A stretch of DNA of 64,000 bases from positions 1,619,501 through 1,683,500 of the forward strand of contig CP114498.1 in the NCBI GenBank assembly GCA_027186245.1. The letters run 5' to 3'. The translations under genes and the position numbers were made by a program. The number at the start of each line of letters is the position of its first letter. The stretch's first letter is position 1. Of this stretch, positions 25,255-35,937 are shown piece after piece. A model generated the notes under the pieces. The model did not search any database and had not been told where the DNA came from. It saw only the letters and a list, made by a program, of their open reading frames with translations. This DNA comes from Coriaria nepalensis. Taxonomy: Eukaryota > Streptophyta > Magnoliopsida > Cucurbitales > Coriariaceae.

Positions 25255-26319
25255 TTTAGAGAGAATTGATTTTTGAAAAAAATAAAAAATAAAAAAATTT
25301 TGTATTCTATCGATATAGAAGGTAGGACGGAAGGTGAGTGTGTGTGTATGTGTGTGAACTGCAAGTCACGGCACGTCACGTTTTTAGCAAACGGCGTTTT
25401 GAGGATTGTACGTTCATATGGCTTCTTTGCTGTAATTTCTAGTATCCAAGTGTTTTTCATTAACTAAAGGATTTTGACTTAAGATGCATGCATTATTATT
25501 GGAAAGAGGGGTTTTGGACTGTGTTGACTTGTGGTATTCAACGTTGGTCTTTTTGTAGTAACTATGCTCTCTGTCTTTATACTTTTATATATATATATAT
25601 ATATACTTAAAAAGAGTCTAAACTCTAGATATTCCTGCTCGCTCGCTTTCACATTGTCTCGAGACCATTGCATTCTCACCTGGGCAAGTGGAAATGGGTG
25701 TACTAGTTGGATCTTAAGAGCCCAATGGGGTACGTTCGTGTGACGGAAAGGAAGTTTTTTAAGGCACAAAGCCGATTGCTCTTTTCACCGGGCACCCGGG
25801 TATGAACCAAGCCCACATGCATGAAAATGAAAAGCATTATGACTCCAAGCCTTACATTCGAACCCGTAGGTAAGGCCCACAAGCTTCGGCTTTTTTACGT
25901 TAAAGCCGAATATGGACTTTCGGTCAAAATTCGAGAAGAGACGAGCAACCAAACGATAATTTCTCTTTGTACGTTTTGTACAAGAGACGAGTAACCAAAC
26001 GATAATTTACAGTAAAATTTTAATAAATTAATATTTTTAATTAAATAATAATTTTTTATTTAAATTTAATAATATATTAATTTATTAAATTAATATATAT
26101 ATATTTTTTAATAATATTAATTTATCAAAATTTTATTATATTTATATATATCTTTATTAATGTGTAAAATTAGTCTAAATTAGAAGGTTAATTTAGGCTA
26201 AGGTATGATTTTTTTGTATAATTATATGATTAATTTATATATATTTAAAGGATCGTTAAAAATTTTTGTTATATACTAAGACTAATAGTGGCTTCCGCTA
26301 TAAAATTTTAAAACCATTT
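25255..26319. other. Intergenic region downstream of SOSEKI
   Basis: The first part is probably 3' UTR. There is an AT repeat at about 25586-25605 and long A/T-only stretches at 26020-26160. I see no gene. Confidence 0.6.
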
Positions 26320-27690
26320 ACTAACAATAAATGAGTGTACCGTATCAAGCGTCACCCGGATGGCTCCGTTCTTCGCTTCAAAGCCTAATTAGTTGCCAAA
26401 GGTCAATCGGAAGGCCTCGACTACTCCGACACTTTTAGCCTGATAATAAAACCGATCACCATTTGTGTTGTTCTCTCTATTGTTGTCTTTAATAGCCGGT
26501 TGTTCGCCAAATTGATATTGATAACGCATTTCTCCACGGTACCTTGGAGGAAAAGGTACATATGTCTCAACCTCCTAGTTTTACTAATCAACATTTTCTA
26601 GCTCGGGTCTATCATCTCGAAAAGGCTCTCTATGGCTTGAAACAAACCTCGAGAGTATGGTTTCGTCACCTGACACATAGATTGCTTGAACTCAGTTTCC
26701 ACGCCTATCAGTCGAACACCTCTTTATTTATCTATAAGCAAGGTGCATAAATTTGCTATATTCTAATTTATGTTGGCGATATTCTACTCACCGAGAGCAA
26801 TCTCGTTGTTGTTATAAATCTTATTGCTAATTTTAATTCCACAGTTTGCCTCAAGGATTTAGGCTGTTTACAATTTTTCCTTCGTATAAAGGCAATGCCC
26901 ATAGCTTATGGCCTTCTTTTGACTTAAATCAGATATATTTCCGACCTTCTTAAATGCACCTGATTATTCGAAGCGAAGCCACTCCCACTCCCGCCATTAC
27001 TGGTCGGTAGTTATCCAAATTATATGGTGATCCCATGCCTGATCCGTCTCTCTATCGCAGCGTTGTAGGTGCTCTACAATATGCCACTTTAACACGACAT
27101 AACATCCAATCTTTAGTTAACAAAGTAGCACAATTTCTCCATTCCCCTACAAATGTGCATTGGACGTCTGTTAAGCGAATTCTTCGCTATCTTAAAGGTA
27201 TGGCTTCCCACGGTCTTCACATTACTAAGTCTCCTTCTCGATACCACTTGGACTCTGAAAGCCTTTTTCGATACCACTTGGGCCGACTGCTCAGATGACA
27301 GAAAATTCACTTCTTGATTTTGCATATTCCTCGGTCGAAATCTTCTCAGTTGGGTCTCCAAGAAACAACAAATGATTACTCGTTCAAGTACAGAATCCGA
27401 GTATTGTGCGGCAACTCTTACAGTTGAATAATTTTGTTAGCTTACCTTTCTACTCGTCGAGCTTCACATTCCCATTACCAACACCTCCACTTAGGGGTGT
27501 GATAATATAGGAGCCACATACCTTGCTACAAATATGGTCTTCCATGCTCGTACAAAATACATTGAGATCGATATTCACTTTGTTCGTAAATTGGTCTCTA
27601 AGTGCTTTCTTGTTGTCCATCGCCTACCCATCACTGAACAAGTCGCTGATGCACTTATTAAATATATGTCACGTCCTAAATTTTAGTTTC
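26320..27690 (+). pseudogene. Degenerate Ty1-copia pol fragment (RT and RNase H)
   Basis: Broken remains of a Ty1-copia polyprotein in sense orientation. In order I can read an RT start (HPDGSVLRFKA...EGLDYSDTF), then LEKALYGLKQTSRVWF, the active-site segment as IYVGD (the usual catalytic Y-V-D-D with its first Asp changed to Gly), LCRSL-like MPDPSLYRSVVGALQYATLT, and the RNase H part: VHWTSVKRILRYLKG, then SSTESEYCAA, then ITEQVADALIKYMS. Several stops and frameshifts separate these blocks. The gag, protease and integrase parts are absent. It is a dead fragment. Confidence 0.88.
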
Positions 27691-28550
27691 AAGCTCAATA
27701 TAATTTCTTCGATTTCACTTGAAGAAAGATGACATGATAGATTTATAATTTAATATCTTCGATTTCTGTAAACCTAATCTAAACCTATATATACATATAT
27801 GAGATAATCCGGAATCACATTGCATAATATATACAAATTACACTTCACAATTCTTTCGGTTCTTTCATTTTCTATCGTCATGAAATATTGCTAGGTAACG
27901 TAACAAATCTCCGATATTCTAGATAGATATTTTTATTGACCTTGAATAACATAGTCACTAGTGACGTTCAATACTACGGAAGATTCTACTAGTAACATAC
28001 TTGTACGAACTAAATTCTTATCACTCTAGAAGATTCTAGAATATATACTTATCTTCTAATTAGAGTCAGCAAGAAAGTTCTTTCTAATTATAATCACCAT
28101 CTGGAAATACTTGATAATAATAATAATAAAAATGAACAAGAAGAGGGCATTAAAATGAAGAACTCGACAACTCGTGAAGATAAACTGTTGAGATTGTTTC
28201 GAGCGTGAAAGGACAGAGTGGAAACCGCGGTTGGTCAAACCAACTAGTCAAAGGCATAAACCACGTTGGAGTTTCTTGCTAAGCACGTCTGTACATTCAG
28301 GTCTCAGAAGACCTTCTTAACCTCAGTTGCCTTAAGACGACCGCTTCCCTTAATTCCAATTAAGCACTTGCACCGCTACGCGCTGACGCAAACGCGGCCA
28401 ACAAAAGGCGGCGCTACTTCTTTCCTTATTCACTCTCCTTTCCATACTCAAACTCTTTCTTAATCCCCAAGCTTAAAAGGTCAAATCCGTCATTTCACCA
28501 GTCTCGTTTATAGACTACAACTCTTTTACTCCCTCCCGACTCTTTAAAAC
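27691..28550. other. Possible decayed 3' LTR and ZAT promoter region
   Basis: The purine-rich ACTTGAAGAAAGATGAC at about 27717 lies where a copia polypurine tract would be expected, and TATATATACATATATGAG with a following TTCTTTCGGTTCTTTC tract could be LTR sequence (inference; no second LTR was found). From about 28330 the DNA becomes GC-richer and leads into the promoter of the zinc-finger gene. Confidence 0.35.
28378..28397. promoter_or_regulatory. Two CGCG-core elements upstream of the ZAT gene
   Basis: ACGCGC at 28378-28383 and ACGCGG at 28392-28397 both match the VCGCGB core bound by CAMTA calmodulin-dependent factors, which drive rapid stress induction of ZAT-type genes in Arabidopsis. 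They lie about 250 bp upstream of the start codon. A TATA-like CTATATATATACC lies at about 28551-28563. Function here is inferred from motif and position only. Confidence 0.45.
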
Positions 28551-28644
28551 CTATATATATACCTCCCCATCCACAAGAAAACCACAAACAAATTTCTTTG
28601 AACTCTCAAGTCTCAGGGTAAAATCAAAACCTGTTCTACGACCC

Positions 28645-29214
28645 ATGACAATGAAAAGAGCCATCAAGGGAGAGGTAGAAGAAGGCGAGCTTGATTCGTC
28701 TAATCGCCTAATGTCAATACTATCTAAAGTCGTGAAAATATCAAACAAACCGGCCAAAATCACCCGTTCCATGGTGGTCCCGACCAGTTCGAGGGTGTTT
28801 CGGTGCAAGACATGTAGCCAGGAATTCCTATCCTTTCAAGCGTTAGGCGGCCACAGAGCGAGCCATAACAAGCCGAGGTTAACAGACCGTGCCGGTGGAG
28901 AGAGAGATTTTAACACCCAATTACACGAGGATAAGAAGTCTAGTAATCAAAATAAGAGACATGAGTGCTCTATTTGTGGGGCTGAGTTTGCAATAGGGCA
29001 AGCACTAGGTGGCCATATGAGGAGACATAGAGGTCCTGTTGATAGTTGTTATATGAATCAAGAGCAAGGGCAGCGGTCATTGGTATCTCCGGTCCCGGTG
29101 AAGAGTCTTCCGATTATGAAGATGTCGAGTAGTAGAAGTACAAGGGTTTTCGGAGTCGACCTGAGCTTGACGCCTGACATTGATAATGAATTGAAGTTGC
29201 ATATGTTCCTGTAG
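28645..29214 (+). CDS. C2H2 zinc-finger repressor, ZAT11/ZAT12-like
   Basis: Intronless gene for a 189-aa two-finger C2H2 protein. Finger 1 (about residues 52-74) is [23 protein letters not shown] and finger 2 (about 105-128) is [23 protein letters not shown]. Both carry the plant-specific QALGGH recognition helix. The C terminus ends with an EAR-type repression motif (VDLSLTP, about residues 169-175) followed by a hydrophobic ELKLHMFL tail. A basic N-terminal segment ([10 protein letters not shown]) and an L-box-like LMSILSKV region are present. ZAT proteins are nuclear repressors induced by cold, oxidative and wounding stress. A TATA box lies about 85 bp upstream, and two CAMTA-like elements lie further out. 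A (TAG)n repeat sits in the 3' UTR at 29265-29288. The exact ZAT number is not assigned. Confidence 0.93.
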   Translation: MTMKRAIKGEVEEGELDSSNRLMSILSKVVKISNKPAKITRSMVVPTSSRVFRCKTCSQEFLSFQALGGHRASHNKPRLTDRAGGERDFNTQLHEDKKSSNQNKRHECSICGAEFAIGQALGGHMRRHRGPVDSCYMNQEQGQRSLVSPVPVKSLPIMKMSSSRSTRVFGVDLSLTPDIDNELKLHMFL

Positions 29215-30298
29215 TTAATTTATGCTTACCCTTTTTTTTTCCTTCTCTTCCTTTTAGTTCGAAGTAGTAGTAGTAGTAGTAGTAGTAGGGATGCATATGT
29301 TCTTAGACAATGAAGGTTCATTTTATCGAGTGAATTTTCTAGAGAGTTAGGATGAATTCTTTGATAAACAACCATGGTTAAGTTTGAAATTAGCTTAGGC
29401 TTTATCTAATTCTAATTGATCATATTAACTACTTGTAACAATTTTGGTTACATGTAGATCTATGATGTTATTGTAAGCTCAAAGAAACTCGTATAGATTC
29501 GGAGAAAGATCTCCCGAATACTGGGTAGCTGTCGTTGAACCCGATCAAATCAAATTACTCATTTTGGAATATGAATCTCTAGTCTAACCTTTTACCTTCG
29601 TTTTTCTTGTAATAAATAAAGAGTCTGGTGGTTTAGAATATGAATGTGCATGCTAAGAGATTTCTGTATTCCTTGGCCCAATAAAAGTAAGTTAGAGTCA
29701 GCCCGTAACTTTCAGAGTCAATCTCAAGCACACCGATTACCCGCCTTTATGGATAGTAAATGGGCCTTCAGCCCGTAGCTAATAACTGTTACGAAATGGG
29801 CCTTGATCCATACTTCTTTATGTTGTACGGCCGAGATTCACTTTGAGTATTAGGTTTAGACAATGTGTTTCTGAACTTTTTAAGAGTAGATATTTTAAAA
29901 TTATTTTTAAGTATTAGTATAGTTCTTATTCGGTATAATTTCATTTAAAATATGATAAAAGATATGTTTTCGTTATAATTTTTACTTATATTTATAATAT
30001 ATGATAAAATATATTAATTTTTAATTAATATAATAAGATGTTAAATTAAATTATATAAATCATATCGAATAAAAAATTACACCGAATACTTAGCAATTTA
30101 AACTTAATTTAATATTTTTATTTATTTATTCTGAGAAAAGATTGGGTGCTTCTCATAAATCCCTCTCCAAGGTGTTCCTCAACTAACCATCGTCGTCGTC
30201 GGTGATTGCCGTTGCAGTGGTTTCTCGCTGGCGGGAATCCTTCACTTCCAGAGCTGATAATACGCTACGACGGATCATATCTCACGGTCACCTTCGAA
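29215..30298. other. Intergenic region with a small TIR element
   Basis: It contains the 3' UTR of the zinc-finger gene, a TAG/AGT microsatellite at 29265-29288, a MITE-like element at about 29925-30090 (listed separately) and, from about 30150, the GC-richer 5' leader of the TDBD gene with a GTCGTCGTC run. No other gene is visible. Confidence 0.6.
29925..30090. mobile_element. Small MITE-like element, copy 1
   Basis: The left end CTTATTCGGTATAATTT (29925-29941) and right end AAATTACACCGAATACT (30074-30090) are near-perfect inverted repeats enclosing about 130 bp of AT-rich non-coding DNA. The same terminal sequence occurs at 40266-40450, which supports a mobile family. Size and lack of coding capacity fit a MITE. 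Target-site duplication is not clear. Confidence 0.55.
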
Positions 30299-32442
30299 AT
30301 GGTATAATTCTCGATCTTTCTACTCTAGAAAGGTAGAAATCTTTCCGAAATTTTCTTTTTGAGTTTCAACTTAGGGTTTGGTTTGCTAGGAGAGCCTGTT
30401 AACTTTTTACAGTTTTTGTTTTTGAAAAACTGACCCATTGGCCCTCATTACTTCTACCTTGTAGAAATATGTAATTAATATAAGGAGGATTTTTTGTTTT
30501 CCTGTGACTATGTTGAATATTTTTTTTAGTGCGATTCTAAGCAGTAGAATTCACTTGAATTCCTGCATTTCGTTATCTTTTCTCGCCACTATAAAAGTGT
30601 GTTTCTGTGATAGTGTACAATGCATTGATCAACCTCTGACTTGCCATATACAATGGTCTTTCTTTCCCAGAACAAGGGATATTGGATGGCAAAGGGAGCA
30701 GGACATATATCTGATCCAAATACATCTTTTGATAACCCTTCAAGAATAGAGCCAAAGCGGTCAAGTGCATGGTTTGTCGATCCTTCTGAATCAGATTTTT
30801 TCCCCAACAAGAAGCAAGCGGTAAAGGGTCCAGATGGAAAAACAAATTCTGAAACATCAAATCTGGATATTCCTACTTGGGAAAATACATCCAATTTTCA
30901 AGCTCCAAACCAATTTATCGACCGTTTATATGGACCTGAAACAGGAAGGACTGATGGAAAGGATAATTTCAACCTTAGAAGGCTGAGTTTTGATGATCAA
31001 TTTAGAGAAGATGCATCTGTTGGTTTGTCTATAGCCCATGCTATGGAAAATACTGAACCATTTCCTAACAATGGTGGAATTAGAAAAGAGAAAGTTGGGC
31101 AGATTCTTCACCCTCCTAAGGAACAACATAGTTCTGGTACAGATGAAAAACATAACATGTCCACAGAACATGCTTATAATAGAGAAGTGGAAACGGGCTA
31201 TGCACCATTAGAGCAAGTCTATTATAGAGGAGATGACGGTGTTAAACTAATGGGTCATACTTACAACAGAGGTGGTGGACATATGAGGTCACTTGATCCC
31301 AGCTGCTTGAAGGGAGATGATATTTCCATATCAATTGGCGATTCCTTTAGTAAAGGGGATGCAACTGTAATATCTTTTGGTGGATTTCCTGAAGAACAAG
31401 AAATTATTCCAGTGGGCAAGCCTCTAGGAAGCTATGATGTGTTTTACAATCAATCTACAGTTCAAGCATCAGAAACAGCTTGTGAGAAAAACTCAGATGC
31501 CAATGCAACTATAAATAGTAGTCGGGTAGCTAAATCAAAACCTGAAAGTATATCAAAGAGAAAATCAGAGAATAAATCTAGGAAGGAAGCCCCAAATAGC
31601 TTTCCATCAAATGTCAGAAGTTTGATATCTACTGGTATGCTTGATGGGGTCCCTGTTAAGTATGTTTCCTTGGCACGCGAGGTAGATTCAAATCCCTTTT
31701 TTGGTAATTTCTTTTCCTTCACTTGGTATTGCTGTTTAATGACTTGTATATATGTTCATGTACTTGCAAGGAGCTTCGAGGGATGATAAAAGGTTCAGGT
31801 TATCTCTGCGGGTGTCAATCATGTAATTATGCTAAGGTAATTGGGGAGCTGTGGTGTTTCTGTCCCATAAAGGGTATTGAGACTGGCTAATGTGTGCTAT
31901 ATTATTTTAGGTGCTCAATGCTTATGAATTTGAAAGACATGCCGGGTGCAAAACAAAACATCCGAACAATCATATATATTTTGAAAACGGAAAAACTATA
32001 TACCAGATAGTGCAAGAATTAAGGAGCACTCATGAAAGTTTATTGTTTGACACAATCCAGACTGTGTTTGGTGCACCCATCAATCAGAAAGCTTTTCGCA
32101 GCTGGAAAGGTAATTGTCATTAAGTGAGAAATGTACGCCTCTCTCCCTCCATTGAGTGTTTGAAACTGTAGTTTCAGTGAATCGGAGTTTGTGAGTATTT
32201 AATGGTACTTGTGGATTTTGAGGTAACTTCAATTTTGCGTTTGCTCGACTCAAGACAAACTGGATTCTGTGTTCCAAATTTGGATTTTAGTTTCCCTATA
32301 GTCACCATTTTGTCTTGAGTCCATTTTTTTGTTCTTTTTCTCCTCTTATTTATTATTCGGCTTGGTGTCTTTTTCAGAATCATTTCAAGCAGCTACTCGA
32401 GAGCTTCAGCGCATTTATGGAAAGGAAGAATTGAACCTCTAA
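30299..32442 (+). CDS. TIFY-domain-binding-domain (TDBD) protein
   Basis: Plant nuclear-type protein of the group with a C-terminal TDBD (PF16135-like), related to Arabidopsis At5g13660/At5g59830; no enzymatic role can be read. Proposed exons: 30299-30301 (ATG at the exon end, donor GTATAA), 30671-31681, 31771-31836, 31911-32109 and 32378-32442, about 447 aa. The protein starts (M)NKGYWMAKGAGH. The middle carries imperfect repeats of a Gly/His-rich MGHTYNRGGG type. The conserved C terminus reads VRSLISTGMLDGVPVKYVS, LRGMIKGSGYLCGCQSCNY, LNAYEFERHAGCKTKHPNNH and FQAATRELQRIYG, with regularly placed Cys/His. The alternative start is an ATG at 30653, reading MVFLSQNKGYW and requiring a different acceptor (about 452 aa). 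Homologues that I recall begin MSFQNKGFWM, so the exact first residues are uncertain. Confidence 0.85.
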
Positions 32443-32994
32443 ACAGTAATCTTTGTGTATAGCAACAAGTTTTTCTTGCTCAAGATTATGCAGCCGGTAA
32501 GATATTGAATGATGTCAGTACAGTTTCTTCCTAGAAGTTATGCCGTCATAATTGTTCAATACAGGTCGGAACCTGCTGCAGTAGCTGTATCCATCTGTAC
32601 CACGAGCTAGCGAGGTGGGCTTGTGTGATTTCTGATTAGGCGCAGTTGAATCAATACTTTCTGACTACTACATTCCCCTCTGCCCTTTTTCTTCATCTAA
32701 CTATAACTGTAATATCTAGACTGGGCTTTTGTATGTGTTCAAGTCTATAGAATCTCAAGTTGTTTCTCTTCATTATCGACGATTTAATGAGTATTACTCT
32801 TTCTTTCTGATAGATAAAGAGCTCAAGCTGAGATAAAGAGCTCAAGCTGTGTTTTTGCATTTATATTTCCAGATCCTTTAAGTGGAGCAATGCATACATC
32901 TTGACAGAAAAGTACCTGTACCTCTAAGAAGCATAAAACTAATAAGAATCTTCTCAATGTCATAACTATCACTAATTGATAAGTGTAACTGCCA
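32443..32994. other. Convergent 3' regions of the TDBD and PPR genes
   Basis: Untranslated and intergenic DNA between two convergent genes. A perfect 19-bp tandem duplication (AGATAAAGAGCTCAAGCTG twice) lies at about 32813-32850. No gene is seen. Confidence 0.6.
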
Positions 32995-35937
32995 CTACAT
33001 CCAACTAGTTCCGGGATACTTTTTGACTCCTCTTTCTTTCATTTCCCTCCTTAAAAAACCAGCCCCTTTCCAGTTTCCAGATTCAGCATATAAACTTGAC
33101 AATAACACATATGGTGAAGAGTTTTCCGGATTCAATTCAATCAACTTCTCGGCTGCTTTTTGACCCCGCACTTTATCACCATGTATCCTACAAGCACCAA
33201 GTAATGTCGACCAAATCATTGCATCCGGCTCAAAATCAAGTCCTTCTATAAACTCCTCTGCTTCTTCAAGAAATCCCCATCGCCCGAGCAAATCAACCAT
33301 GCAGGCATGATGATCTAGCCTTGGCCTAATCCCATAATGACTGACAATAATCTCAAATATTTTACGCCCTTCAGACACTTTCCCGGCATGACTACAAGCT
33401 GTAAGAACGCCTAGGAAAGTAACCTCATCAGGTTTTACATTTGTTTTCTTCATCTCCTCGAAGATTTGCAGCGCATTTTCTGCATAACCATTTTTGGCAA
33501 GCCCAACTATCATCGAGTTCCAAGAGATTACATCTTCTTTACGACCCATTTCGTCAAAAACCTGAATGGAACTTTCTACATCTCCACATTTTGCATACAT
33601 GTCTACAAGGGCACTACATGTTATCTCATCCAAATTAAAACCAGTATGGAAAATAAGGGAGTGGGTGTCTTGCCCATATTTTAATGAGGATAAAACAGCA
33701 CAAGATCGAAGAACAGTAGCAAATGTGGCTTGGTCCGGTAGAACATTCTCGGTCCGCATGTATTGATATAACAGCAAAGCCTCTTCACAGAAATCATTTT
33801 GAGAATGTCCAGCAATTATTGCTGTCCATAATACCCTGCTTTTTGGATTTGGGAACTCGGAAAAGAGTAAAACCGCCTCTGTTTTTCTTTGGGAGTTCAT
33901 ATACATGCTCAATAAAGAAACATCCAGTAAATCACAACGATACAAAAGACCCCACTTAAACAGAAGAGAATGAATTTGCCTTCCTAATGTCAATGTACAC
34001 GGTCCGATACATGCATCTAAAAGGCTTGCAAAAGTGATATCAGTAGGTTTCAATCCTACATTTTGCACAATTTTGAAAAGATGTATTGCCTCCTCTAGGT
34101 TGTTTTGGGTATACCCAGATATCAAAGCATTCATAGAGACAATACTCCACTGTGGCATACGAGAAAATACGTCACGGGCAGCCCTAATCTGCCCACACTT
34201 GGCATACATATCAATAAGGGAAGAGCCTGCATAAATGCTTGTTTCTAAACCAACTTTAACTGAGAAACAATGAACTTGTTGTCCAAGCTCTAGGGCTCGA
34301 GTATTTGCACAAGCACTCACAATACTGGCTAAAGACACTTCATCCGGAAAAATCCCATCCATATTCATTCTTCGGAACATGGAAAAAGCTTGGTCCTCAT
34401 CCTCTTCTTGCACATACCCCACAATTATTGCATTCCATGATATATTATCACGATTTCTAATGAGTTCAAACTGTTTTCTTGCCTCTTTCATACCCCTAGA
34501 TTTAGCATACATATCTACCAAAGCATTACCAACAAATAAATTTGAAGCAAATTTGTTCTTGACAATGGCAGCATGCAATTGTCGACCCATTTGTGAATAT
34601 TCCAAGCATCCACAAGCACTCAAAATACTAGTGTAAGTAAATTCATCGGGTTTAAGACCGGATTCTTTCATACCTGAGAATAACTCCACAACTTTCTGAG
34701 CATGGCCATTTTGTGCATAACCTCCAAGCATTGCATTCCACAAGACAATATTTCTCTCATCTAAAGTACAGAACAACTCTTTAGCTGCATCCATTCTCTC
34801 GCATTTAGCATACATATTCACCAAAGCACTACCCACATAAACATTAGCATCTAATCCTCCCTTAATTGCCTCAGCATGAACCAGCAAACCATAGTGCAAA
34901 GCCGCTAAGCTAGCAATAGCTCTCAAGATACTTCCAAGTGTAGACCTCGTTGATTGAAGACCAGCTTTTCTCATGCTGAGGAAGAGTGAAATAGCGTCCT
35001 CCTCATGACCTGTCTTAGCATGCCCTGCAATCATCACATTCCATGCTACAACATTCGGGCTTGGCATCTTATAGAATAGTTCCCGAGCATTGTTAACCTT
35101 ACCGAGAGCAAGATATGCATTCATGACCGTTACATATGCCACCTGGTCTGGTCTATGTTTGACCTTTGCCTTCTCTTCAAACACGCTAATGGCTTCTTCA
35201 GGGAAACCGAATTGAACATATCCTGCAATCATTGCTGTCCAAGAAACCAGATCCAAATCCTTGGCTTTGTCAAATACCAGGCGAGCATCAGTCAAATAAT
35301 TGCACTTAGCATACATATCAATAAGTGCACCTTCACAAAAAGAAGTCAACTCAAAACCCATCTTAATAACACTAGAATGCACCTGTCTACCGTATTCAAC
35401 ATCCATCAATCTTGCACAAGCGGATAAAGCCATGGCATATGTGAATTCATTAGGTGAGACCCCATAGTTGTTCAATGAGCAGAAAGACTGTAAAACATGA
35501 ACCGGCAATCCTTGCATCGAGTACAAAGAGAGCAGTGAATTCCATGAAAATATGTCTCTCTTCTCCAGCCGGATGAATGCTTTCTCAGCAAATTCTGTGT
35601 GGCCACATTTAACATAGAGATCAACAATGGAATTTCCAAGTAAACCTTTTGAGCCAATCCCACATTTCAAACTGTTGGCGTGAATGGTCTTTCCTGTTCT
35701 CAGAGCCTGAGCCGCTCTGTGGGGCATTTTGTCGAGCAGTTTGTGGGCTTTGATTTTCTTGCATTGTTGCGAGCAAGCACGAAGAAGCTGATTATATATG
35801 TCAGGGTCTGGAAGCTGAACGCGGTCTGGGTTTTGCGGTTGGACCGTAGTTGAAAATTTGTGTTGGGAATGGAAGATGGGCAAAACTCTGAAGGAGAAGG
35901 TGGGTCTGAAGTGCATTGACTTGGTGTGCAGTCCCAC
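32995..35937 (-). CDS. PLS-class PPR protein, At3g09040-like
   Basis: A 980-aa intronless pentatricopeptide-repeat protein. Such proteins bind organellar RNA in sequence-specific fashion and recruit editing or processing factors. The N terminus (MGLHTKSMHFRPTFSFRVLP) is basic and hydroxylated, consistent with a mitochondrial presequence. About two dozen P, L and S repeats run from residue 45 to about 900, with typical phrases LVDMYAKCG, VSWTAMIAGY, NAMLGGYAQNG and LLGACRIHG. The order of repeats and phrases such as KVNNARELFYKMPSPNVVAW and VSMNALISGYTQNNLEEA match my memory of Arabidopsis At3g09040. It ends abruptly at KKYPGTSWM, inside the E motif. The Arabidopsis protein continues about 40 residues (E/E+). 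The ATG is supported by the targeting sequence and by the lack of an upstream in-frame start. Confidence 0.93.
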   Translation of the reverse strand: MGLHTKSMHFRPTFSFRVLPIFHSQHKFSTTVQPQNPDRVQLPDPDIYNQLLRACSQQCKKIKAHKLLDKMPHRAAQALRTGKTIHANSLKCGIGSKGLLGNSIVDLYVKCGHTEFAEKAFIRLEKRDIFSWNSLLSLYSMQGLPVHVLQSFCSLNNYGVSPNEFTYAMALSACARLMDVEYGRQVHSSVIKMGFELTSFCEGALIDMYAKCNYLTDARLVFDKAKDLDLVSWTAMIAGYVQFGFPEEAISVFEEKAKVKHRPDQVAYVTVMNAYLALGKVNNARELFYKMPSPNVVAWNVMIAGHAKTGHEEDAISLFLSMRKAGLQSTRSTLGSILRAIASLAALHYGLLVHAEAIKGGLDANVYVGSALVNMYAKCERMDAAKELFCTLDERNIVLWNAMLGGYAQNGHAQKVVELFSGMKESGLKPDEFTYTSILSACGCLEYSQMGRQLHAAIVKNKFASNLFVGNALVDMYAKSRGMKEARKQFELIRNRDNISWNAIIVGYVQEEDEDQAFSMFRRMNMDGIFPDEVSLASIVSACANTRALELGQQVHCFSVKVGLETSIYAGSSLIDMYAKCGQIRAARDVFSRMPQWSIVSMNALISGYTQNNLEEAIHLFKIVQNVGLKPTDITFASLLDACIGPCTLTLGRQIHSLLFKWGLLYRCDLLDVSLLSMYMNSQRKTEAVLLFSEFPNPKSRVLWTAIIAGHSQNDFCEEALLLYQYMRTENVLPDQATFATVLRSCAVLSSLKYGQDTHSLIFHTGFNLDEITCSALVDMYAKCGDVESSIQVFDEMGRKEDVISWNSMIVGLAKNGYAENALQIFEEMKKTNVKPDEVTFLGVLTACSHAGKVSEGRKIFEIIVSHYGIRPRLDHHACMVDLLGRWGFLEEAEEFIEGLDFEPDAMIWSTLLGACRIHGDKVRGQKAAEKLIELNPENSSPYVLLSSLYAESGNWKGAGFLRREMKERGVKKYPGTSWM

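Noticed and set aside
27717..27900. Putative 3' LTR of the copia fragment
   Set aside because: A purine tract and TG...CA-like ends are suggestive, but no second copy of the repeat exists in the window, so an LTR cannot be claimed.
30573..30894. Open frames antisense to the TDBD gene
   Set aside because: They are mirror frames of the well-supported plus-strand coding exon and carry no motifs.
33441..35427. Several plus-strand open frames of 60-90 codons
   Set aside because: All lie opposite the PPR coding sequence and reflect its repeat composition. No start context or domain is visible.
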